Source of the DNA: Buttiauxella gaviniae
GTDB taxonomy: Bacteria > Pseudomonadota > Gammaproteobacteria > Enterobacterales > Enterobacteriaceae
Direction of reading: 5' to 3'
DNA: 64,000 bases
NCBI RefSeq assembly: GCF_040786275.1
Contig: NZ_JBFMVT010000002.1
Location: forward strand, 1,674,001 to 1,738,000
Position 1 is the stretch's first letter. Every line of letters begins with the position of its first letter. The notes beneath the pieces are model-generated. The model searched no databases. It saw nothing but the letters and a program-made list of their open reading frames with translations, and was not told the origin of the DNA. The position numbers were made by a program, and so were the translations under genes. Shown here one piece after another: positions 55,087-64,000 of the stretch.

Positions 55087-56124
55087 TCAGGCGAGGGTTA
55101 CCGTTGATGGAGAAGCCTGCTCGAAACCACGTTCGAGGATCTCAAGGTTGGTGAAAGCTTCAATTTCTCTGACGTAATTAGGCTTGCCGTTCAGAATGGT
55201 TTCGTACAGCGCGTCATACACGCGGCCATAATCACCCGTTTCCGGTTTCAACTCTTCACGCACCGTTTCGCCAGCGTCGTTCACATACTCAAGCACACCT
55301 ACGCTGCTGTCTGCCGCAAATCCCGGTTCACCCGGCATGATATACGCTTTCAGGCTGGTTTCTTGCTGATCGATACCGTACTTAATGAATGACCCTTTGG
55401 TGCCGTGAACCTGGAATTTCGGGTAGTCAATTTTCACCAGGTGGCTGGTTTTGACAATGGCTTTCATATCGCCATAGAAAAGCTGCGCTTCGAAAGTGTC
55501 ATCCGGATTGGCTTTATTGCGCACGCTACGAATGTCGTAAGCGACGTGATCCGGGCGGCCAAATAGCGAAATAATTTGGTCCATGGTGTGCACGCCAAGG
55601 CCATAAAATGCGCCATCCGCCGGTAAACCAGGTTTAGTTTCTGCAACCGGGCGATACATATCAAAGTGGCTTTCTATCTCAACAATTTCACCCAGCTTCC
55701 CGCTTTCGATGGCTTTTTTCATCGTCAAGAAACAGGAGTCGAAACGGCGGTTCTGGTAAGGCGTGACGGTCAGGCCCTTGGATCTTGCCAGTTCAAACAG
55801 CTCTTTAGCTTCGGCAAGCGTCGGGGTAAAGGGCTTTTCCACCAGCACATTTTTACCCGCTTCCAGCGCCCGTTTCGCGTATTCGAAATGGCTGTCGGCA
55901 TGGGTACAAACCACCACCAGTTTCACCTGCGGATCGTTCAGGACTTCGTCTAAATCGCTGGTGAAATGAATGTGGCTATATTCCGGCTGCTGCTCGATTT
56001 CGGGCTTTTCATGGCGACGGAAAATATGGGCAACGTGGAATTTATCTTTACGAACCAGTACGTAAGGGAGGTGGTAACGGGTGGTGCTTTTGCCAAAACC
56101 TATAAAAGCGCAGTGTAGGGTCAT
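55087..56124 (-). CDS. yhhX: Gfo/Idh/MocA-family oxidoreductase YhhX
   Basis: A predicted NAD(P)-dependent oxidoreductase of unknown substrate. It has 345 residues, the E. coli length. The N-terminal Rossmann region starts CAFIGFGKSTTRYHLPYVL, followed by VVVCTHADSHFEYAKRALEAGKNVLVEKPF (EKP motif with catalytic Lys) and GLGVHTMDQIISLFG. It lies upstream of ryhB, with REP units between, as in K-12. Confidence 0.94.
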   Translation of the reverse strand: MTLHCAFIGFGKSTTRYHLPYVLVRKDKFHVAHIFRRHEKPEIEQQPEYSHIHFTSDLDEVLNDPQVKLVVVCTHADSHFEYAKRALEAGKNVLVEKPFTPTLAEAKELFELARSKGLTVTPYQNRRFDSCFLTMKKAIESGKLGEIVEIESHFDMYRPVAETKPGLPADGAFYGLGVHTMDQIISLFGRPDHVAYDIRSVRNKANPDDTFEAQLFYGDMKAIVKTSHLVKIDYPKFQVHGTKGSFIKYGIDQQETSLKAYIMPGEPGFAADSSVGVLEYVNDAGETVREELKPETGDYGRVYDALYETILNGKPNYVREIEAFTNLEILERGFEQASPSTVTLA

Positions 56125-56173
56125 TGCTTCATCCTTTTTGATTTTGAATGGTATTTACCCTACTGCAAATTCC

Positions 56174-56252
56174 GGCGGATGGCACTTCGTTTATCCGCCC
56201 TACCATTACCTTACCCCCTTCGTAGGGTGGATAAGCGAAAGCGCCATCCACC
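56174..56252. repeat. Inverted REP pair between yhhX and ryhB
   Basis: Units at about 56174-56203 (GGCGGATGGCACTTCGTTTA...CTAC) and 56222-56252 (GTAGGGTGGATAAGCGAAAG...CACC). Confidence 0.85.
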
Positions 56253-56261
56253 GAAAGGGCA

Positions 56262-56359
56262 AAAAAAAAGCCAGCGCTAGGCTGGCTAAAGTAATACTGG
56301 AAGCAATGTGAGCAATGTCGTGCTTTCAGGATGTCTCCGTAGGGGTCTCCCCTGAACGC
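56262..56359 (-). ncRNA. ryhB: RyhB small RNA (iron-sparing regulator)
   Basis: Hfq-dependent antisense RNA that represses non-essential iron-using genes under iron starvation. On the minus strand the gene runs from about 56359 (GCGTTCAGGGGAGACCCC) through the conserved core CTGAAAGCACGACATTGCTC and CACATTGCTTCCAGTATTAC to the terminator stem GCCAGC...GCTGGC followed by nine T residues. It is about 98 nt (about 90 in E. coli). The 5' stem-loop differs from E. coli, but the seed core is identical as far as I recall it. It lies between yhhX and yhhY, exactly the K-12 context, with a Fur box just upstream. It may target the Fe-S-rich hyc products, which is not shown here. Confidence 0.95.
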
Positions 56360-56364
56360 ATGGC

Positions 56365-56383
56365 AATAATAATCATTATCATT
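56365..56383. promoter_or_regulatory. Fur box of ryhB
   Basis: AATAATAATCATTATCATT, close to the 19-bp Fur consensus GATAATGATAATCATTATC, immediately before the ryhB 5' end. The rest of the 357-bp yhhX-yhhY gap is REP DNA, ryhB and the yhhY ribosome site. Confidence 0.9.
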
Positions 56384-56481
56384 CGCACTTGTCTACTTTT
56401 TTTTAGAAAAAATTGGCAGTTGACGAATACTACAAAGTCAATGATGTTGAAGGGGTTACTTAACCAATTGAGGAAAAAGGA

Positions 56482-56979
56482 ATGAGCGAGATAGTGATAC
56501 GCCACGCGGAATTAAGAGATCTGGATGCGTTACGTCAGATTAATGCCCAACCGGAGGTTTATCACAACACGCTACAAATTCCTCATCCTTCTCTCGAAAT
56601 GTGGCAAGAACGTATGCAAAATCCGCCCGCTGGCCTTAAACATCTGGTGGCGTGCATTAATGATGTGGTTGCCGGGCATCTTGTCTTGTCGGTCGAGCCA
56701 AACCCACGTCGCAGCCACGTTGCGACTTTCGGCCTGAGCGTTTGCGGGCAGTACCGTAACCGCGGCGTCGCCAGCGCGCTAATGCAAGCGATGGTGGATT
56801 TATGCGACAACTGGCTGCGCATCGAGCGTATTGAGCTGACGGTATTTGTCGATAACGAACCTGGCGTTACGGTTTACCGTAAATTCGGTTTCGAAATTGA
56901 AGGCACCGGGAAGAATTATGCGCTGCGAAACGGGCAGCTTGTGGATGCGTATTTTATGGCGCGGTTTAGACCGGTGTAA
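56482..56979 (+). CDS. yhhY: GNAT-family N-acetyltransferase YhhY
   Basis: A 165-residue acetyltransferase (162 in E. coli) of the GNAT family; E. coli YhhY has been linked to amino-acid N-acetylation. The acetyl-CoA binding motif is GLSVCGQYRNRGVASALMQAMVD, with the C-terminal strand FVDNEPGVTVYRKFGFEIEGTGKNYALR. The ATG at 56482 is preceded by GAGGAAAAAGGA. Confidence 0.93.
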   Translation: MSEIVIRHAELRDLDALRQINAQPEVYHNTLQIPHPSLEMWQERMQNPPAGLKHLVACINDVVAGHLVLSVEPNPRRSHVATFGLSVCGQYRNRGVASALMQAMVDLCDNWLRIERIELTVFVDNEPGVTVYRKFGFEIEGTGKNYALRNGQLVDAYFMARFRPV

Positions 56980-56992
56980 TTTGGAGTAAGAA

Positions 56993-57064
56993 GGCGGATG
57001 GCGCTTGCGCTTATCCGCCCTACGACTCTGATTTGTAGGGTGGATAAGCGCAAGCGCCATCCAC
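56993..57064. repeat. Inverted REP pair between yhhY and ggt
   Basis: Units at about 56993-57023 (GGCGGATGGCGCTTGCGCTTA...CTAC) and 57034-57064 (GTAGGGTGGATAAGCGCAAG...CACC) in the convergent gap. Confidence 0.87.
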
Positions 57065-57072
57065 CGAATTAT

Positions 57073-58845
57073 TTAGAATCCCGCCGTCAAATCATCCACC
57101 GAACGCGGATCTGACGCACCGTACAATGCGCCATCCGGCCCGATCATAATGCTCTGCGTGCTGCCCATCGCCTCTTTAACTTCCACCTTTTGCCCTTTAT
57201 CTTTCAATAATTTGAGCGTATCCGGGCTAAAGCCCTTTTCGACTCTTAACTCGTCCGGCAACCATTGATGATGGAAACGCGGCGCGTTGGTCGCTTCGGC
57301 GACGTTCATGCCGTAATCGATAGTGTTCATCACCATTTGCAGCACGGTCGTGATAATTCGGCTCCCGCCTGGGCTGCCAGTCACCAGCCAGGTTTTACCG
57401 TCTTTCACCACAATCGTTGGCGACATCGACGAAAGCGGGCGCTTGTGTGGCCCGACGGCGTTTGCATCGCCGCCCACCAATCCGTAAACGTTCGGCACGC
57501 CAGGTTTGGCTGAGAAATCATCCATTTGGTTATTCATCAGAATACCGGTGTTACCCGCCACAATACCTGTCCCGAACACAGTATTCAGTGTGTAAGTCAC
57601 CGCCACGGCGTTACCGTCTTTATCCACCACCGAGAAATGCGTGGTCTGGTTACTTTCATACGGCGCGAGGTTGCCCGGCTTGATTTCGCTCGACGGGCGC
57701 GCTTTGTTAATGTCGATCTTATCCGCCAGAGATTTGGCGTACGCTTTGTCCGTCAGCGCCTGCCACGGCACTTTCACAAAGTCTGGGTCGCCAAGATATT
57801 CCGAGCGGTCGGCATAGGCATATTTCTCAGCTTCAGCGGTTAGCTGCATGGCATCGGCGCTACCAAAGCCGTATTTGGCGAGATCGAAGTTTTCCAGAAT
57901 ATTCAGGATTTCAACGATATGGATACCGCCTGATGACGGTGGCGGCATGGAGAAAATCTGGTAGCCACGGTAATCACCGCTAATTGGCGCACGTTCAACG
58001 GCTTTGTAATTCGCCAGATCGGCCTTGCTAATCAGCCCGCCGTTTTTTGCCATCTCTTCGGCGATTTGGTCGGCAATCGTCCCTTTATAGAAAGCATCCG
58101 GGCCAATCTCAGCAATCATCTCCAGGCTTTTGGCGAGGTTGGTTTGCACCAGTTTGTCGCCCTTTTGCAGCGGCTCGCCGTCTGCTTTCCAGAAAATAGC
58201 TTTGCTGTTTGGGTGATTTGGAAGCACTTCCGCGCCGTAGACTTTCAGGTCTTCAGCCAGCGCATCGTTGACGGTAAATCCGTCCTGCGCCAGTTTGATT
58301 GCCGGTTGGATAACTTTGTTGAGCGGCAGCGTACCGTATTTTTCCAGCGCCATCGAGAAACCAGCGACCGTTCCTGGCGTGCCGGATGCCAGATGAGAAG
58401 TGAGGGATTTTTTACTGTCGGCGTTGCCCTGCGCATCCAGGAACATATCGCGCGTGGCTTTTTCTGGAGCCATTTCCCGGAAATCAATGGCGGTGGTTTT
58501 ACCGTCTTTGGTACGCAGCATCATGAAACCGCCGCCGCCAATATTCCCCGCCTGCGGGTGTGTCACCGCCAGCGCAAAGCCCACGGCAACGGCAGCATCA
58601 ACGGCATTCCCACCTTGTTTTAGAATATCGACGCCCACTTGTGTGGCGAGTGAATCTTGCGAGGCAACCATGCCGTTTTCAGCACGTACCGGGTGAAACA
58701 CATCCGCTTCCACGCCGTAGGATACGGGAGCCGGAGCCGCAACCGGCGGTGGCGCGGCACTCACCGAGAGGCACAGTCCTATCATTAGCGCGGGAACGGT
58801 CATCCAGCGCAGAATTTCCAGACGAGTTGTTTTCCACTGCTTCAT
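57073..58845 (-). CDS. ggt: Gamma-glutamyltranspeptidase Ggt, periplasmic
   Basis: Hydrolyses or transfers the gamma-glutamyl group of glutathione in the periplasm; an Ntn hydrolase that cleaves itself into large and small subunits. It has 590 residues from the ATG at 58843-58845 (580 in E. coli), 9 nt from TGGAG. The signal peptide runs to about SVSAAPPPVAA, with a slightly longer Ala/Pro-rich mature start. Autocleavage occurs before the threonine in SNQTTHFSVV. The substrate-binding PLSSMSPTIVVKDGKTWLVTGSPGGSRIITT is intact. Confidence 0.97.
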   Translation of the reverse strand: MKQWKTTRLEILRWMTVPALMIGLCLSVSAAPPPVAAPAPVSYGVEADVFHPVRAENGMVASQDSLATQVGVDILKQGGNAVDAAVAVGFALAVTHPQAGNIGGGGFMMLRTKDGKTTAIDFREMAPEKATRDMFLDAQGNADSKKSLTSHLASGTPGTVAGFSMALEKYGTLPLNKVIQPAIKLAQDGFTVNDALAEDLKVYGAEVLPNHPNSKAIFWKADGEPLQKGDKLVQTNLAKSLEMIAEIGPDAFYKGTIADQIAEEMAKNGGLISKADLANYKAVERAPISGDYRGYQIFSMPPPSSGGIHIVEILNILENFDLAKYGFGSADAMQLTAEAEKYAYADRSEYLGDPDFVKVPWQALTDKAYAKSLADKIDINKARPSSEIKPGNLAPYESNQTTHFSVVDKDGNAVAVTYTLNTVFGTGIVAGNTGILMNNQMDDFSAKPGVPNVYGLVGGDANAVGPHKRPLSSMSPTIVVKDGKTWLVTGSPGGSRIITTVLQMVMNTIDYGMNVAEATNAPRFHHQWLPDELRVEKGFSPDTLKLLKDKGQKVEVKEAMGSTQSIMIGPDGALYGASDPRSVDDLTAGF

Positions 58846-58969
58846 CGTTATTTTCTCCATTTTTCAATGAGGTCAATCGCCCAATAAGCCTGGTCCACAA
58901 TTCCTAAATAATCTTCATATGGATAGAAAAGGATTAAACTTAATAGATCCCCCACTGGAGGAAATGAAG

Positions 58970-59422
58970 ATGAAAAAAATATTATTACTGGCGGCCCTGC
59001 TGCCATTGACCTGTTTGGCGCAGCCGATTAATACCCTGAATAATCCCAACCAACCGGATTACCAGATCCCCAGTCAGCAACGGATGCAGCAGCAGATGCA
59101 AACTCAGCAGACACAGCAAAAAGGGATGTTAAATCAGCAGTTACAAACGCAAACACGCGTACAGCAGCAGCACCTGGAATCGCAGATAAATAACAATTCG
59201 CAGCAGGATGTTTTCAAAGTGAAAAGGGCGTTACCGAATGAATTAGATGTCGGGTCGCAGCAGGTATTACCGAATAACAATGGTGGCATGCTAAATAATA
59301 GCGGCACTGGCACGGGGCAGGATCACATGCTGCAACCGAAAACCAATGGCAGTATGCTTAATCAGAATAGTCATTCGGCACCGTTACAGCCGAATATTCC
59401 GCTGAAGACGATTGGGCCTTAA
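58970..59422 (+). CDS. yhhA: DUF2756-family protein YhhA
   Basis: A small exported protein of unknown function. It has 150 residues from the ATG at 58970, 8 nt after GGAGG (58957-58961); an ATG two codons earlier is too close to that site. The signal peptide ([17 protein letters not shown]) is cleaved before [21 protein letters not shown]. The mature part is very rich in Gln and Asn ([21 protein letters not shown]), without cysteines. E. coli YhhA has the same start of the mature protein and the same place between ggt and ugpQ. Confidence 0.9.
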   Translation: MKKILLLAALLPLTCLAQPINTLNNPNQPDYQIPSQQRMQQQMQTQQTQQKGMLNQQLQTQTRVQQQHLESQINNNSQQDVFKVKRALPNELDVGSQQVLPNNNGGMLNNSGTGTGQDHMLQPKTNGSMLNQNSHSAPLQPNIPLKTIGP

Positions 59423-59465
59423 AGATTTTCCCCTTAGCCTACAACGGCTGGGCAAGCACCCGGTT

Positions 59466-59506
59466 CAGACCCCACCCCAGCCCTCCCCTTTCCAGGGGAG
59501 GGAGCA
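59466..59506. repeat. GC-rich palindromic repeat, left-arm copy (copy D)
   Basis: ACCCCACCCCAGCCCTCCCC then TTTCCAGGGGAGGGAGCA, matching the left arm of copies B and E. It lies between convergent yhhA and ugpQ. Confidence 0.82.
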
Positions 59507-59512
59507 GCCGTT

Positions 59513-59543
59513 GTAGGTCGGGTAAGCGCTAGCGCCACCCGAC
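59513..59543. repeat. REP unit before ugpQ 3' end
   Basis: GTAGGTCGGGTAAGCGCTAG...CCCGAC, 18 bp beyond the ugpQ stop. Confidence 0.8.
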
Positions 59544-59561
59544 ATTTACCACCCGATGCAA

Positions 59562-60298
59562 TCACGCGGTAAAACCGGGCCCGATCTCATCAATCCTGTC
59601 GGTGCAAATCGTATCAACTCCCCAGCGCAGCAGGGTGGCTGCTCGTTGGGGAATATTCACGGTATAAACCAGAATATATAAGCCCGCCGCTTTCAGCTCC
59701 CGCACGCGAGATTCATCCAGCAATTTATGATTCAAGTGAATAGAAACGCAGCCCAGGCGAGTCGTCAGATCGCGCCAGTCGTCACGCCATTCATCGAGCA
59801 ATAATCCACGCGGTAATTCCGGAACGGCAAGCTGTGCGGCTTCCAGCGCTTCGATAGAAAATGATGAGAGTAATGGCGCGGTTTGCCCGAACCATAATTC
59901 CCGAGCCGCCAGGGCGATAACTTTGCCGGTTTCCATATCGGTGCCGGTCGTCGGTTTAATTTCGATATTCGCCATCATGCCGTGCTGTTTACAACGCGCG
60001 GCGACCTGCGAAAGCAGCGGCAGCGGTTCGCCTTTAAAGTCACGGCTAAACCAGCTTCCGGCATCAACGCTGAGCAATTTATCCCACGGTAAATCACCGG
60101 CAATTCCCCAGCCGTTGCTGGTGCGCTCCAGCGTGTCGTCGTGCAGCAAGAAAATTTGCCCGTCTTTTGAAAGTTTGGCGTCAAACTCAATCATGGTGTG
60201 GCCGTAACGCGCACCGACGTCAATCGCTGCCAGGGTGTTTTCCGGTGCCAGTTTGCCACCGCCGCGATGCGCAGCGACTTTCGGGTAAGGCCAGTTAC

Positions 60299-60302
<4 letters not shown>
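59562..60302 (-). CDS. ugpQ: Glycerophosphodiester phosphodiesterase UgpQ
   Basis: Cytoplasmic enzyme that hydrolyses imported glycerophosphodiesters to glycerol 3-phosphate plus an alcohol. It has 246 residues (247 in E. coli). The GDPD catalytic motifs are at the start: [19 protein letters not shown], then [41 protein letters not shown] follows. It overlaps ugpC by 4 bp (ATGA). Last gene of the ugp operon. Confidence 0.97.
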
Positions 60303-61369
<1,067 letters not shown>

Positions 61370-61372
61370 GGG

Positions 61373-62218
61373 TTATTTCTCACTATCAACCAGGCCACGC
61401 ACAAACGCGCGTTGCATTACTAAAACGATAATTACCGGAGGAATCAGGGTCAGCAACATGGCCGCCATCACCTGGTTCCACTGAGTGCTGCCTTCGCCAG
61501 AAGACATCATGCCTTTGATGCCCGCCACCGCCGTGCCGAGGTTTACGTCGCTGATAATCAGCAGCGGCCACAGATACTGGTTCCAGCCGTAGATAAAGGT
61601 GATAACGAACAGCGCTGCCAAATTAGTTTTTGAAAGCGGCAGCACGATGTCGCGGAAGAAACGCATGGGCGATGCGCCGTCGATGCGTGCCGCTTCCATT
61701 AACTCATCGGGCAGCGTCATAAAGAACTGGCGGAATAAAAACGTGGCGGTCGCCGAAGCCATTAACGGCAGCGTTAAACCGGTGTAGCTGTCGAGCATTT
61801 TGAGATTGGCGATAACCTCGACCGTTGGAAAAATTCGCACTTCGACCGGCAGCATCAGGGTGATAAAAATCATCCAGAAGAAGAGGTTACGCAGCGGAAA
61901 GCGGAACCAGACGATGGCGAATGCGGAGAGCATCGAAACCGTGATTTTGCCGGTGGTGATTACCAGTGCCATCACGAAACTGTTGAATAGCATCAGGCCG
62001 AACGGCGCGCTGTTCGCCCCCACGCCGTGCGTCCAGATATACGCCATATTTTCCAGCAGGTGCGTGCCGGGAATCAGCGTCATTGGCGTCTGAAAGACGG
62101 CTTCGTTATCCAGCGTCGCTGCGACAAACGCGACATACAGCGGGAACAAAATCACGATGATGCCAAGGATGAGCATCGTATGGCTGAAAATCGTCAGCCC
62201 GCGGCGGTTCTCAATCAT
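61373..62218 (-). CDS. ugpE: sn-Glycerol-3-phosphate ABC transporter permease UgpE
   Basis: One of two inner-membrane permeases of the Ugp importer, 6 TM segments. It has 281 residues, as in E. coli. The EAA loop that docks on UgpC is [32 protein letters not shown]. The start overlaps the ugpA stop by 4 bp (ATGA). Confidence 0.97.
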   Translation of the reverse strand: MIENRRGLTIFSHTMLILGIIVILFPLYVAFVAATLDNEAVFQTPMTLIPGTHLLENMAYIWTHGVGANSAPFGLMLFNSFVMALVITTGKITVSMLSAFAIVWFRFPLRNLFFWMIFITLMLPVEVRIFPTVEVIANLKMLDSYTGLTLPLMASATATFLFRQFFMTLPDELMEAARIDGASPMRFFRDIVLPLSKTNLAALFVITFIYGWNQYLWPLLIISDVNLGTAVAGIKGMMSSGEGSTQWNQVMAAMLLTLIPPVIIVLVMQRAFVRGLVDSEK

Positions 62219-63102
62219 TGGTAGCGCACCTTACGTTCCACGAAACGAAACTGAACCACGGTCAGGATTATCACTAAGAACATCAGCACGACGGACTGCG
62301 CCGCCGAGGCGGAAAGGTCAAGCCCGGCAAAACCTTCGCGATAAATTTTGTAGATAAGTGTGGTGGTCGCCTGCACAGGGCCACCGCCCGTTGCCGCGTC
62401 GATAACCGGGAAAGTATCGAAAAAGGCGTACACCAGGTTCACCACCAGCAGGAAGAAACTCACCGGCGCAATCAGCGGCAGCGATAAACGGAAGAAGCGG
62501 CGGATCGGGCCTGCGCCGTCGATAGAAGCGGCTTCAACCAGCGAGCGCGGAATGGATTGCAAGGCTGCAAAAAAGAATAAGAAGTTGTAGCTGATTTGCT
62601 TCCACACGGAGGCGAACACCACCAGGAACATCGCCTGGCCGCTGTTTTGCGCGTGGTTCCAGTGGTAGCCAAATTGCTCAAGTACATGCGTTATCAGCCC
62701 GCGTCCGGGGTTAAACAGGAAAATCCACAGTACGGCGGCAATCGCTGGCGCAACGGCATAAGGCAGCAGCATGAGTGTTTGATATAAACGGCTGCCACGA
62801 ATGACGTAATCCGTCAGCGCGGCGAAAAACAGCGACACCAGCAAACCGCTCCCCGCGACTAATCCACTGAAAATTAACGTGGTGTAGAAAGAGTCGAGGT
62901 AGTAGCTGTCGTGGAAAAGTTGTTTGAAGTTATCGAGCCCAACAAAGGTACTGGAAAGCCCAAAAGGATCGACGTTTTGCAGCGAATACCACAGCGCTTC
63001 GCCCGCAGGCCAGATGAAAAAGATAATGGTGATAATCAGTTGCGGCAGGACTAGCGCATACGGCAGCCAGCCAGAACGGAACACCGGGCGAGATGATGAC
63101 AT
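62215..63102 (-). CDS. ugpA: sn-Glycerol-3-phosphate ABC transporter permease UgpA
   Basis: The second Ugp permease, 6 TM segments. It has 295 residues from the ATG at 63100-63102 ([22 protein letters not shown]), the E. coli length; the longer frame reads into the repeat in the ugpB-ugpA gap. The EAA loop is [30 protein letters not shown]. Confidence 0.97.
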   Translation of the reverse strand: MSSSRPVFRSGWLPYALVLPQLIITIIFFIWPAGEALWYSLQNVDPFGLSSTFVGLDNFKQLFHDSYYLDSFYTTLIFSGLVAGSGLLVSLFFAALTDYVIRGSRLYQTLMLLPYAVAPAIAAVLWIFLFNPGRGLITHVLEQFGYHWNHAQNSGQAMFLVVFASVWKQISYNFLFFFAALQSIPRSLVEAASIDGAGPIRRFFRLSLPLIAPVSFFLLVVNLVYAFFDTFPVIDAATGGGPVQATTTLIYKIYREGFAGLDLSASAAQSVVLMFLVIILTVVQFRFVERKVRYQ

Positions 63103-63130
63103 AGTATTGCTCTTATAGGTGACTCTGGAC

Positions 63131-63211
63131 GACCCCACCCCAACCCTCCCCTTTTCAGGGGAGGGAGCTTTAACTCCTCCCCCTGGCAAGGGGGAGGCTG
63201 GGAGGGGGTTA
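63131..63211. repeat. GC-rich palindromic repeat inside the ugp operon (copy E)
   Basis: A two-arm copy: GACCCCACCCCAACCCTCCCC...GGGGAGGGAGC and CTCCTCCCCCTGG...GGGGGAGGCTGGGAGGGGGTTA. It occupies most of the 125-bp ugpB-ugpA gap, where its strong hairpins could tune expression after ugpB. Confidence 0.87.
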
Positions 63212-63227
63212 AGGCGATGGTAAGGTT

Positions 63228-64000
63228 TTACGACTTCGTCGATTGCTCAAAACGGCGTAGAAGCTGGTTCCCACGCTCAACCGCGCTATCTAACGCCTGC
63301 TGCGGGGTTTTCTTGCCGGTCCAGACCGATTCCAGCTCTTCATCCACAATGGTGCGAATCTGCGGCATATTGCCCAGGCGCAGACCTTTGGTGAACGGCA
63401 ACGGCGGCTTGTTCAGCATCTGGCGCGTGGCAATATCCGCACCTGGGTTTTTCTCGTAGAAGCCTTGCTCCCGCGTCAGGTCGTAAGCCGCTTTGGTGAT
63501 AGGCAGATAGCCGGTTTTCTGGTGCCATTCGGCGGCGATTTCTGGCTGTGCGAGGAACTGCATAAATTCAGCCACGCCTTTGTAAGTCGCCGCGTCTTTA
63601 CCCTGCATCACCCACAGACTTGCCCCGCCTATAATGGCGTTTTGTGGCGCATTCGGAATGGTCGAGTCGTAAGGCATCATGCCCACGCCGTAGTTGAATT
63701 TGGCATAGTGGCGAATATCAGCCAGCGAGCCAGAAGACGCGGTAGTGATCGCGCAGTCGCCGTTATAGAACTTCTCGGTGGATTCGTCTTTACGGCCAAA
63801 GTAGCTGAAATCGCCTTTCTTATTCAGCGCTTCCAGCAGGGCGATATGTTTTACCTGCTCGGGTTTATTAAATTCCAGAACTGCGTCGGTGCCATCGAAG
63901 CCGTTGTTTTTGGTGGCTACCGGCAGGCCGTTCCATGCGCTGAAGTTTTCGATTTGAATCCAGCCCTGCCAGCCGCTGGCATAACCGCATTTCATGCCCG
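63228..64000 (-). CDS. ugpB: sn-Glycerol-3-phosphate-binding periplasmic protein UgpB (C-terminal part; runs off right edge)
   Basis: Periplasmic binding protein that delivers sn-glycerol 3-phosphate and glycerophosphodiesters to UgpAEC. Only the C-terminal about 257 residues are in the window, of 438 in E. coli. The frame continues past the edge, so the Met at 63993-63995 ([18 protein letters not shown]) is internal. Ligand-binding stretches visible are [11 protein letters not shown] and [10 protein letters not shown], then [12 protein letters not shown]. The C-terminus [12 protein letters not shown] is the family end. In K-12 ugpB is the first gene of the operon. Confidence 0.96.
   Translation of the reverse strand, partial: GMKCGYASGWQGWIQIENFSAWNGLPVATKNNGFDGTDAVLEFNKPEQVKHIALLEALNKKGDFSYFGRKDESTEKFYNGDCAITTASSGSLADIRHYAKFNYGVGMMPYDSTIPNAPQNAIIGGASLWVMQGKDAATYKGVAEFMQFLAQPEIAAEWHQKTGYLPITKAAYDLTREQGFYEKNPGADIATRQMLNKPPLPFTKGLRLGNMPQIRTIVDEELESVWTGKKTPQQALDSAVERGNQLLRRFEQSTKS

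Noticed and set aside
56081-56311. Plus-strand ORF over the yhhX-ryhB gap
   Set aside because: It is translated REP DNA and the RyhB terminator.

Overview
The window comes from a gammaproteobacterium of the Enterobacteriaceae. Gene content, protein lengths and local gene order (mtlA, yibF-selAB-aldB-yiaU/T, avtA-malS-bax-xylR-xylHGF-xylAB, gntUKR-yhhWX-ryhB-yhhY, ggt-yhhA-ugpQCEAB) closely follow the Escherichia coli selAB-xyl and gnt-ugp neighbourhoods. Several parts differ from K-12, so this is another genus. Kluyvera-, Buttiauxella- or Lelliottia-like relatives are plausible, but the sequence alone does not settle it.

Layout. 1-8.4 kb: the 5' part of mtlA (mannitol PTS) with a CRP-rich upstream region, yibF, selA-selB (selenocysteine incorporation), a ROK-family sugar kinase and aldB. 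8.5-15.1 kb: REP and ERIC repeats, the divergent yiaU/yiaT pair, and a pentoside-use locus made of a GH127 beta-L-arabinofuranosidase, a GPH-family symporter and a divergent AraC regulator. 15.1-36.3 kb: yajD, then an unbroken formate hydrogenlyase (FHL) supercluster. It runs fhlA-hypEDCBA on the minus strand, then hycABCDEFG-hycHI, hydN, fdhF, hypF and a NiCoT nickel permease on the plus strand. 36.5-38.0 kb: a secreted AA10 lytic polysaccharide monooxygenase. 38.1-51.1 kb: avtA, malS, bax and the D-xylose regulon. 51.1-54.2 kb: the gluconate genes gntU-gntK-gntR. 54.2-64.0 kb: yhhW, yhhX, the Fur-regulated small RNA ryhB, yhhY, ggt, yhhA and the ugp operon, with ugpB running off the right edge.

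The FHL block gathers almost everything needed to turn formate into H2 and CO2: the sigma-54 activator FhlA and its antagonist HycA, the hydrogenase-3 structural genes, the formate dehydrogenase FdhF and its partner HydN, all HypA-F maturation factors, and a nickel importer. Sigma-54 promoters and shared FhlA-type upstream motifs are visible before hypA, hycA and hydN.

The two most unusual points lie here. First, hycH (assembly factor) and hycI (hydrogenase-3 protease) are one 333-codon open reading frame, joined by a 40-residue linker that is the in-frame translation of a roughly 127-bp ERIC element. Second, fdhF has a cysteine codon (TGC) at position 140 where E. coli has the UGA selenocysteine codon, and its SECIS-like stem has decayed, even though selA and selB lie in the same window.

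Repeats are dense between genes: many REP units, one canonical ERIC plus the coding ERIC, a five-copy GC-rich palindromic family, and a nine-copy 7-bp tandem repeat at the avtA stop codon. I saw no rRNA, tRNA, insertion sequence, prophage or CRISPR array.
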